In this document: piece by piece, positions 58,261 to 64,000 of the stretch
Layout: each line of letters starts with the position of its first letter
Numbering within the stretch: the stretch's first letter is position 1
Source of the DNA: Pyxidicoccus sp. MSG2
Lineage (GTDB): Bacteria > Myxococcota > Myxococcia > Myxococcales > Myxococcaceae
Assembly (NCBI RefSeq): GCF_026626705.1
Contig: NZ_JAPNKC010000001.1
Span: 2,914,001-2,978,000, forward strand
Direction of reading: 5' to 3'
Length of the DNA: 64,000 bases
Program-made: the position numbers and the translations under genes
Notes under the pieces: generated by a model
The model's database searches: none
Told to the model about the DNA's origin: nothing
What the model saw: the letters and a program-made list of their open reading frames with translations, nothing else

Positions 58261-59433
58261 ATGGACTTCCGGAAGAAACTCGCCGCCCTGTTGCTCGCGC
58301 TCGCCGCCACCGCGGCCGGGGCGCAGCCGTCGGATGGCGCCCAGAAGCTGCCGGTGGGCTGGTACGTGACGGAGAGCGCGCCCAAGCGCTACGAGGCGGG
58401 CGTGGACAACTCCGCCCGGTGCGAGGGCACCCGCAGCGCCTACCTCCGCTCGCTGACGCAGGACGAGAACGGCTACGGCACCTTCATGCAGGCCTTCGGC
58501 GCGCAGGACTTCCGCGGCAAGCGGCTGCGCTTCTCCGCCGCCGTGCGCTTCAAGGACGTGGACGGCTGGGCGGGCCTGTGGATGCGCGTGGAGGGGCCGG
58601 ACCCGAAGCAGCCCCTCGCCTTCGACAACATGCAGTCGCGCGCCCTGGTGGGCACTGCGGCCTGCAAGCGCTACGACGTGGTGCTGGACGTGCCGAAGGA
58701 GGCCACCACCATCATGGCCGGCCTCATCATGAGCGGCACCGGCCAGGCGTGGCTGGACGGCGTGCGCTTCGAGGTGGTGGACGCCTCGGTGCCGGTGACG
58801 GACCTGCTGGCCTCGCGTCCCGTGGTGGCCTCCACCGGCCCCGCCGGACTGGACGAGCCCTTCCCCGTGGCGAAGAACGACCAGGTGCCGCTGGGGCGCG
58901 TGGGCGACGTCTGGTTCAACCATGGCCGCGTCGCCGCGGACAAGCCGTACACGAAGCGCACCGACGGCGTCTGGGTGAGCATCCTCTCCGAGGAAGTCTA
59001 CGAGCACGGCATCGAGGTGACGGGCACCTACGGCCAGCGCCCGCTCGACCTGAAGGTGAAGGCGGGAGGGCCCAGGACGCTCATCGACGGGACGTGGGGC
59101 GGCGAGGCCGTCAACATCGTCATCTCGCCGGAGAAGCTCGTCATGCGCTGGGGCCGCCTCACGCGCGAGCTGCCGCGCGACAAGAGCCCGCAGGTGGACG
59201 CCACGTGCAACCGCTACCAGCTCAACGACGGGCCCCGGGTGACGGACCAGCTCGACGTGTGCGGCGCGGCGCTCGGCACCCGGCCTCCGTCCGCGCAGCT
59301 GGTGGTGGCTCTGCTGGCCAATGGCTTCCGCCCCACGCTGCCGCCCCAGACGTTCCCCATTCCGCAGCCGCCCGTGCGCAGCCGGCAGGCGCTCGACACC
59401 GAGCGCGGCGGCTCCGGCACCGTCGCCCCGTGA
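58261..59433 (+). CDS. secreted protein with jelly-roll-like domain, third gene of the sigma operon
   Basis: A 390-residue exported protein. Signal peptide LAALLLALAATAAGA. Residues about 30-185 look like a carbohydrate-binding-type beta sandwich ending GTGQAWLDGVRFEVVD. The second half (about 200-390) is not recognised; it has a beta-rich run AVNIVISPEKLVMRWGRL and two Cys that could pair. ATG 58261 has GAGGA upstream and follows the anti-sigma stop by 11 bases. It may be the sigma target or part of the signal sensing; that is inference. Confidence 0.72.
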   Translation: MDFRKKLAALLLALAATAAGAQPSDGAQKLPVGWYVTESAPKRYEAGVDNSARCEGTRSAYLRSLTQDENGYGTFMQAFGAQDFRGKRLRFSAAVRFKDVDGWAGLWMRVEGPDPKQPLAFDNMQSRALVGTAACKRYDVVLDVPKEATTIMAGLIMSGTGQAWLDGVRFEVVDASVPVTDLLASRPVVASTGPAGLDEPFPVAKNDQVPLGRVGDVWFNHGRVAADKPYTKRTDGVWVSILSEEVYEHGIEVTGTYGQRPLDLKVKAGGPRTLIDGTWGGEAVNIVISPEKLVMRWGRLTRELPRDKSPQVDATCNRYQLNDGPRVTDQLDVCGAALGTRPPSAQLVVALLANGFRPTLPPQTFPIPQPPVRSRQALDTERGGSGTVAP

Positions 59434-59480
59434 GCGCGAGGGGCCCGTGACCCGGGCCCCGCCTCGCGGGGGGCGTCCCT

Positions 59481-60665
59481 TCAGAAGGCGAAGTCGCGCT
59501 CCAGCGTCTCGCTGCCCGCCTGCACGGACAGGTGGGCCGAGTGCGCGCCCGTGGAGGACGCGGTCGTCAAGTCGAACGACAGGCCCTCGGGCCCGTTCGT
59601 GGGTTTCAGCGAGGGACGGCCGGGACTGAGGAACACCGCCGCCGTCACCGCGCGACCCGACAGGGGCTGCACCAGGAGGCGCACGCGCTGGCGCTCGCGC
59701 ACCAGCACCACGCGGAAGTCGCGCCGCTCATCCAGCACTTCACGCTGCTCCGGGTGGCGGGCCGCGGAAGGACGTCCGGACACCGGAGCGCGGGAGCTGC
59801 GCGCGGCGCGGCCCACGGCGCCCTCCTCCATGTCCATGTCCAGCGCCTCCTCCACCGCCTCCTCGCCCTCGCCCAACGCCAGCACGGCCTGGGCGCACTC
59901 GCCACAGCGGGCCGTGTGCGCATCCACCCGCGCGCGCTCGTCCTCGGTCATCATCCCCATGTCGAAGCGCCAGAGGTCGTCCGCGGTGAGGTGACGGCGC
60001 GGTGGCGCGTCCACGGGCGCCGCGTCCGCCATGTCCGCGCGGCAGTCCACACAGCCCTGGAGGTGGGGAGTCAGTGACTGGGGCCTGCCCGTCCAGGTGG
60101 CCACCAGGTCATCGCAACCGGCCCGGGCGGAGAACCACCAGGCCGTGTCCTGCTCGGCGGGCTCGAGAAGCTCCAGCTCCTGCCGTCGCTGCGGATTCAA
60201 CGGGATGAACCAACGGGCTCTCGGGCGGAGTGACGAATCCAGTGTCCCGAGCGCGGAGAGAAATGAATCTCGAAGCTGCGCGGCGTCACCTTGAAGGGCC
60301 CCGTGAAGTCCCTCCCAGGCGGCCAGTGCGCGGGCGGCGGAGGCGGCCCTGTCGCGGGTGGCAAGTCCCTCCAGCGCCGAGGCCCGCCACATCTCCGCCT
60401 CCTCCCCCCCGTCCAGCGCGACTTCGACTGCTTCTTCCGCGGCCCTCAACAACACCGGCTGCAGCGACTGCGGCTTCTGTGCCTTCAACCAGGCTTCGAC
60501 CTGGGGCCGACCCAGGCCCCGAAGGGCGTCCTCCACACCTTCCATCCCCACCCGCGAGGAGCGACGGAGAAAGTCTCCCGCGGCCTCGAGAACTTCACCG
60601 GGAGATGACTTCGCCGAGGACAACACGGAACGGCGGGCGGAATAGCGGGACAGAGCGTCAATCAT
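59481..60665 (-). CDS. cytosolic protein with two zinc-finger anti-sigma motifs
   Basis: A 394-residue protein that starts 46 bases after the sigma gene at 60712. Two ZAS-type motifs are visible: His201-x3-Cys205-x2-Cys208 (HLQGCVDC) and His250-x3-Cys254-x2-Cys257 (HTARCGEC). Residues 1-190 are Ala/Leu/Arg-rich helices of unknown fold, the C-terminal part is beta-rich. No membrane segment is evident, unlike the other anti-sigma factor nearby, so it would act in the cytosol. AGGAGG precedes the start. Confidence 0.78.
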   Translation of the reverse strand: MIDALSRYSARRSVLSSAKSSPGEVLEAAGDFLRRSSRVGMEGVEDALRGLGRPQVEAWLKAQKPQSLQPVLLRAAEEAVEVALDGGEEAEMWRASALEGLATRDRAASAARALAAWEGLHGALQGDAAQLRDSFLSALGTLDSSLRPRARWFIPLNPQRRQELELLEPAEQDTAWWFSARAGCDDLVATWTGRPQSLTPHLQGCVDCRADMADAAPVDAPPRRHLTADDLWRFDMGMMTEDERARVDAHTARCGECAQAVLALGEGEEAVEEALDMDMEEGAVGRAARSSRAPVSGRPSAARHPEQREVLDERRDFRVVLVRERQRVRLLVQPLSGRAVTAAVFLSPGRPSLKPTNGPEGLSFDLTTASSTGAHSAHLSVQAGSETLERDFAF

Positions 60666-60711
60666 GATTTCAATCCTCCTGGGTACCCCGGGTTCTGGCC
60701 GGGAAGGAGGC

Positions 60712-61380
60712 TCACGCTTCCTCCCCTTGCGTCTCGCGCTGGAGATCCAGCAGGTAGAGCTTCAGGTAGGCCTGCGCGCGGCTGACGCGCTTGTAGGAGT
60801 TGACCACCGTGATGTTCAGGCGCCGGGCACATTCTTCGTGATCCTCGACGTCTTCGTGGTGGTACAGCTCCCATGCAGAGGCCTCCTTCGGGTGCTCCTG
60901 CTGGAGTCGGGCAAACGCCGCCCAGTACAGCTCCTGGGCCTCGGCGCGCTGCTCGCTCCGCTTTCCCGCCTCGACGGCGCGGGCCACCTCGGAGGGTGGC
61001 TCCTCCATGGCGTCATCGGGGTCTGACGGAGGCGCCGCGAGCTCCTCGCGGTGCCGCCGGTAGAAGTCGATGGCCACGTGCTTGACGATGCGCAGGAAGA
61101 ACGTCTTGGGAGACGCGCTCCGGCCGGGCATCTGCTCCGAGACGCCCCTGAACTGGTCGAGGCCGCGGTCGATGAACTTCCCCACCGCGTCCTGGAAGAG
61201 CTCGTCCGCGTCCGCTGGGGAACCGCGGCCGTAGCTCGCCTGAATCTTGCTGATGACATAGCGCGCGGGGCGGCCCCACCGGTCCACCAACGAACCGAGG
61301 TGGGCCCCGACGGGCTCGCCAGCGGCGCGGCGGCGGACCACCTCCGCGAACAATTCGTCATCCGTGAGCTGCTCGTACAC
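60712..61380 (-). CDS. ECF-type RNA polymerase sigma factor
   Basis: A 222-residue sigma factor starting at GTG. Region 2: ADADELFQDAVGKFIDRGLDQFRG and KTFFLRIVKHVAIDFYRRHREEL. Region 4: EDVEDHEECARRLNITVVNSYKRVSRAQAYLKLYLL. An acidic linker (PPSDPDDAMEEPP) joins them. The likely partner is the double-ZAS protein directly downstream. Confidence 0.85.
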   Translation of the reverse strand: MYEQLTDDELFAEVVRRRAAGEPVGAHLGSLVDRWGRPARYVISKIQASYGRGSPADADELFQDAVGKFIDRGLDQFRGVSEQMPGRSASPKTFFLRIVKHVAIDFYRRHREELAAPPSDPDDAMEEPPSEVARAVEAGKRSEQRAEAQELYWAAFARLQQEHPKEASAWELYHHEDVEDHEECARRLNITVVNSYKRVSRAQAYLKLYLLDLQRETQGEEA

Positions 61381-61662
61381 CGGAAGGACCTGAGGCCTGC
61401 GCCGGGAGAACCCCCCCGGGAGATGGGATTACGGGGATGTGGCGCGGCAAGGTACCACGTTGGCATCCGCAGGCAGCCTCCGAGACGAGCAGGAAGGCCC
61501 CAAACCGCCTGGAAATGCGGACAGTTGGAACCTCCAGGGGCCGGACGGTGACCGCGCCGATTTCCTGACAAAATGCCTCTAAGGAAGGGAAGCGGTCCAG
61601 AAGCCCGGAAAATCCCGCCGTCAGGAACGCCGAAAAGGCGCGTCCCTGCCCGCATCGCTTTC
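61381..61662. other. intergenic region upstream of the first Y-like RNA
   Basis: 282 bases with no supported gene, between the divergent sigma gene and the RNA at 61663. It should contain both promoters. CTGACA at 61565-61570 is a fair -35 match, but I found no good -10. Confidence 0.5.
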
Positions 61663-61800
61663 GAGCGCCCGGCCGAAGAGGCCCTACAAGCCTGTGGTTC
61701 AACTCCACGCACCTACCATTGGTAAGTGAACGTCGACGGTTCGACACTGACCTATCACGTCAGCATTTCCGGCTTCTTCACTCGGGCACTCATTCTTTTC
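61663..61800 (+). ncRNA. Y-RNA-like RNA with permuted tRNA module (copy 1)
   Basis: Ends pair: GAGCGCCCG (61663-61671) with CGGGCACTC (61783-61791), one mismatch; internal loop GCC / ACT; upper stem GAAGAGGCC (61675-61683) with GGCTTCTTC (61771-61779), 9 bp with one G-U. Inside, in order: T arm 61693-61709 (loop TTCAACT), capped acceptor CACCTACC-ATT-GGTAAGTG (61710-61728, one mismatch), D-like arm GTCGA-CGGT-TCGAC (61732-61745), and a 5-bp/7-nt anticodon-like arm CTGAC-CTATCAC-GTCAG (61747-61763). It ends in ATTCTTTT. Same architecture as 62538-62680 with compensating changes in every stem. The phosphoesterase gene starts 14 bases later. Confidence 0.8.
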
Positions 61801-61813
61801 GAGGTCTTGCGTC

Positions 61814-62521
61814 ATGTCCGCCCGCACCATCGTCATCGGAGACCTCCACGGCTGTCACGACGAGGCCCTGGAGCTGCTCGCCAGGGTGGGCGCCACGTCC
61901 AGCGACCGGGTCATCTTCGCGGGGGACCTGGTGGACCGCGGCCCGAAGCGGCGCGAGTGCGTGGAGCTGGCGATGCGGCACGAAGCCATCCTCGGCAACC
62001 ACGAGGAGAAGCACCTCCAGCAGCGCCGCCGCTCGGACGACCGGCTGGTGCCGGACCACCTCGAGACGCGCCGGGTGCTGGAGCCGGAGCACTACGACTG
62101 GATGGCGGGCCTGCCCCACTTCATCCGGCTGCCGGAGCACAACGCCATCGTCGTGCACGCCGGCATGCTGCCCGACAGGCCCGTCGAGGCCCAGGACCCC
62201 TACCATCTGCTCCACGTGCAGTGCATCCAGCCACCCTCCGCCAAGAGCTACTGGCCATCCAAGGCTCCTGACGGGTGGACGTTCTGGACGCACCACTGGA
62301 AGGGTCCGGAGCGGGTCATCTTCGGCCACACCGTCTTCGACCAGCCGCTCGTCACCGAGCACGCGGTGGGTATCGACACCGGCTGCGTGTATGGCCGCTC
62401 ATTGACGGCGGTGGTGCTCCCCACCTGGGAGCTCGTCTCGGTGCCGGCCCGGAACACGTACCGGGGCGGCAAAGAGGTGGCGAAGTTCCCGGTACACGGC
62501 GACGTGTGCGTCTACTCCTGA
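61814..62521 (+). CDS. metallophosphoesterase (PP2A/ApaH-like), between two Y-like RNAs
   Basis: A 235-residue enzyme. IVIGDLHGCHDE, FAGDLVDRGPKR, LGNHEEKH, VVHAGML and FGHTVF are the di-metal phosphoesterase motifs I-V of the PPP/ApaH group. Relatives act on phosphoproteins, diadenosine tetraphosphate or Np4-capped RNA. GAGG precedes ATG 61814, directly after the T tract of the first RNA; its stop is 16 bases before the second RNA. This placement suggests cotranscription with, and perhaps action on, RNA; the substrate is not known. Confidence 0.85.
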   Translation: MSARTIVIGDLHGCHDEALELLARVGATSSDRVIFAGDLVDRGPKRRECVELAMRHEAILGNHEEKHLQQRRRSDDRLVPDHLETRRVLEPEHYDWMAGLPHFIRLPEHNAIVVHAGMLPDRPVEAQDPYHLLHVQCIQPPSAKSYWPSKAPDGWTFWTHHWKGPERVIFGHTVFDQPLVTEHAVGIDTGCVYGRSLTAVVLPTWELVSVPARNTYRGGKEVAKFPVHGDVCVYS

Positions 62522-62537
62522 AGCACTGACAGCTTTC

Positions 62538-62680
62538 GCGCCCGTCCGACGGGGTCCCACACGCAAAGAGGCGCGGGTTCGACTCCCGCCGGCCGCTCCT
62601 GTGCGGCCGTAGCTCAATGGTAGAGCGCTGGACTCCAACTCCAGAGGACAACCGGCCTCGTCACTCGGGCGCACTTTTCT
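62538..62680 (+). ncRNA. Y-RNA-like RNA with permuted tRNA-Trp module (copy 2)
   Basis: Ends pair: GCGCCCG (62538-62544) with CGGGCGC (62666-62672); internal loop TCC / ACT; upper stem GACGGGG (62548-62554) with CCTCGTC (62656-62662, one G-U). Inside: T arm GCGGG-TTCGACT-CCCGC (62573-62589), acceptor CGGCCGC-TCCTGT-GCGGCCG (62590-62609, 7 perfect pairs), TA, D arm GCTC-AATGGTA-GAGC (62612-62626), anticodon arm CTGGA-CTCCAAC-TCCAG (62628-62644, CCA in the anticodon place). ACTTTTC follows. The 5' GTCCGA matches the GUCCGA of the Ro-binding stem of animal Y RNAs. It lies 16 bases after the phosphoesterase gene and upstream of a Ro60-like frame. Confidence 0.85.
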
Positions 62681-62696
62681 TCCTTCTCAACGACTT

Positions 62697-62735
62697 CGCA
62701 CGGGCGGCCTTCGCTGACGTGAAGGCCCCCGTGCG
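62697..62735 (+). terminator. strong stem-loop between copy 2 RNA and the Ro60-like gene
   Basis: CGCACGGG + GGCCTTC (with one bulged C) pairs with GAAGGCC + CCCGTGCG: 15 bp, 8-nt loop. Only a weak T tract follows. It could end the RNA transcript or form an attenuator ahead of the gene at 62823. Confidence 0.55.
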
Positions 62736-62822
62736 TTCCACGCGCGGTGCACTCCCCTCGCCCCTCACGCGAGAGGTCCGCCCCGCGCCTGACCCGCGGC
62801 ATGTCCCGAAAGGGGAACACCC

Positions 62823-64000
62823 ATGACGACCACGACGCAGAACACGAACCTGTTGCCCGAGGCGCAGCGCGGCCCGGCCGAGCGGCTGCTGGACCTGGTG
62901 CTCGGGGGCTCGGCGCACCTGTGGCACAACCGGCCCGGGCTGGACGTGAATGGCACCTGGTACGCGGCGGCGCACGCCACCCCGGCGCAGAAGGCCAGCG
63001 GGCGGCCGGTGAAGCCGGGCCTCTTCGTGCCGGCGGCGGTGAAGCTCTACCGGCAGCTGCTGGACATCTACAAGCTCAACGCGGAGCTGATGGCGCACTT
63101 CGCGTCGTACGCGCTGACTCAGACGGACTGGCGTGACCTGAAGGTGGCCACGTGCGCGCTCATGCTGGTGCAGGAGCACGCGGGCCAGCCCGTGCGCGAC
63201 GACAACGGCCAGGTGGCGTTCCACGACGACGACTGGCGGGCCATCGGCGAGGCGATGGTGCTCCACTACGAGCGCAAGTCCACGCGCATGCTCGCGCCCA
63301 AGGCCGTGCTGCGGGTGGCGGAGCTGCTCGAGCAGCCGGAGATTGCACGCCTCAACCGCGAGGCGGGCTTCGGTGACCCCGCGTCCCGCAAGGCGCCGCT
63401 GGGCCGCTGGAAGCGCGTCGCGTCCAAGTGGCTGGCGGCACGTGAGGCGAACCTGCCGATGCTCCAGGGTCTGGTGAAGGCCGGGTACAAGGAGACGTTG
63501 AAGAAGCTGGCGCGCAAGGCGGGGTACAAGCCGGGCACGCAGGGCTTCTTCGAGGTGCTCGGCTGGAAGCAGAAGCAGTCCGACGCGGGCCACCGCACGG
63601 TGGGTCTGACGGGCCTGACGCTGGTCAAGCGCGAGCGCTTCGACGGGCTGTCGGAGGCGGAGATCTGCGAGTGGGTCGAGCTGGAGCGCCTCTCCTACAA
63701 GGAGGTGGTGGGCCGGCTGCCGAAGGACGTGGGCCTCACGCCGGCCATCATGGCGGCCCTGCTCCCGTCCCTGTCGGACCGTGACCTGCGGCTGATGACG
63801 CCGACGCTGGAGGAGCTGGGCCTGCTGGCGGAGCCCACGGTGCGCGCGCGCTGGGAGAAGGCGGTGGCGAGCGCCACGGACCAGCGGGCGCTGAACATCG
63901 CGAAGAACGTGCGCAGCGTGGTGCTGCGGCAGAAGCTGGAGGAGGCGAGCGACAACGCGGCCCGTACCGCGGTGGCGGAGGCGACGGCGGAGACCGACGT
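62823..64000 (+). CDS. TROVE/Ro60-like RNA-binding protein, N-terminal part (runs off the right edge)
   Basis: An open frame of about 392 codons with no stop in the window. ATG 62823 has AAAGGGG upstream. The sequence is alpha-helical, HEAT-like. LGRWKRVASKWLAAREANLPML with GYKETLKKLARKAGYKP resembles the Ro60 run with RAVxxWxxxR and GWxxRDLLRLAHPKP; LSYKEVVGRLP ... IMAALLPSLSDRDLRLMTPTLEELGLL fits the later LTWxxLP ... LLPHMPLTALLRNLGxxGLL block. Ro60 rings bind Y RNA and misfolded RNA. The vWA domain expected at the C terminus would lie outside the window. The Y-like RNA just upstream supports the call; without it the match would be moderate. Confidence 0.62.
   Translation, partial: MTTTTQNTNLLPEAQRGPAERLLDLVLGGSAHLWHNRPGLDVNGTWYAAAHATPAQKASGRPVKPGLFVPAAVKLYRQLLDIYKLNAELMAHFASYALTQTDWRDLKVATCALMLVQEHAGQPVRDDNGQVAFHDDDWRAIGEAMVLHYERKSTRMLAPKAVLRVAELLEQPEIARLNREAGFGDPASRKAPLGRWKRVASKWLAAREANLPMLQGLVKAGYKETLKKLARKAGYKPGTQGFFEVLGWKQKQSDAGHRTVGLTGLTLVKRERFDGLSEAEICEWVELERLSYKEVVGRLPKDVGLTPAIMAALLPSLSDRDLRLMTPTLEELGLLAEPTVRARWEKAVASATDQRALNIAKNVRSVVLRQKLEEASDNAARTAVAEATAETD

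Noticed and set aside
53915..61688. 24-base direct repeat (53915-53938 and 61665-61688) as attachment sites of an integrated element
   Set aside because: The genes between are ordinary (uvrD, thioesterase, sigma units) with no integrase, and the repeat is explained as the shared 5' stem of the Y-like RNAs.
62603..62650. stand-alone tRNA-Trp gene
   Set aside because: The acceptor 5' strand, D arm and CCA anticodon arm are convincing, but no T arm or 3' acceptor follows; the matching 3' half lies upstream. It belongs to the permuted module of the Y-like RNA.

Overview
The window is high-GC bacterial DNA and fits a fruiting myxobacterium of the Myxococcus, Corallococcus or Pyxidicoccus type. 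This rests on recognisable families: an ElbD-type ether-lipid megaenzyme, a ferrochelatase with an internal cysteine cluster, a GldA/F/G-like ABC operon, FHA-GGDEF signalling, many lipoproteins and two sigma/anti-sigma pairs. No insertion sequence, prophage or CRISPR array was seen.

Layout. 1-5.8 kb: the start of an amino-acid permease, an AmpG-type permease, three tandem paralogous secreted proteins, a DNA glycosylase and a hemerythrin. 6.1-9.9 kb: a gas-vesicle-type set (GvpA-like protein, PAS/GAF histidine kinase, response regulator, GvpF/L). 9.9-14.5 kb: a four-gene ABC operon of GldA/F/G type. 14.6-28.1 kb: TIGR01777 epimerase, Sua5, a secreted beta-helix protein, a TetR regulator with a cluster of operator-like palindromes over a promoter for a secreted CocE-like hydrolase, an M24 protein, lipoproteins, hemH, apaG and a TerC protein. 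28.2-34 kb: glgX-treY and a SWIB protein. 34.4-43.1 kb: a five-gene operon whose fourth gene is an ElbD-like fusion (reductase, AMP-ligase, ACP, acyltransferase). 43.1-53.8 kb: FHA-GGDEF cyclase, glgC, rtcB, an adenosine deaminase and others. 54-61.4 kb: UvrD helicase, a thioesterase and two sigma/anti-sigma units.

The most interesting part is 61.6-64.0 kb. Two non-coding RNAs (61663-61800 and 62538-62680) have the same architecture but different sequence. Their ends pair into a two-part stem with a 3x3 internal loop like the Ro-binding stem of Y RNAs. Inside, the arms of a tRNA appear in circularly permuted order: T arm, capped acceptor stem, D arm, 5-bp/7-nt anticodon-like arm. In the second RNA the arms, re-permuted, give a near-perfect tRNA-Trp(CCA) cloverleaf. 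A phosphoesterase gene lies between the two RNAs, and an open frame resembling a TROVE/Ro60 protein follows and runs off the window. A third, reduced copy lies at 53915-54000. I read this as a Ro60/Y-RNA locus with tRNA-mimic RNAs; an RtcB RNA ligase lies about 14 kb away.

Two otherwise conserved genes, the last gene of the elb-like operon and glgC, each carry an apparent one-base deletion about 2 kb apart, so either real mutation or assembly error should be considered.
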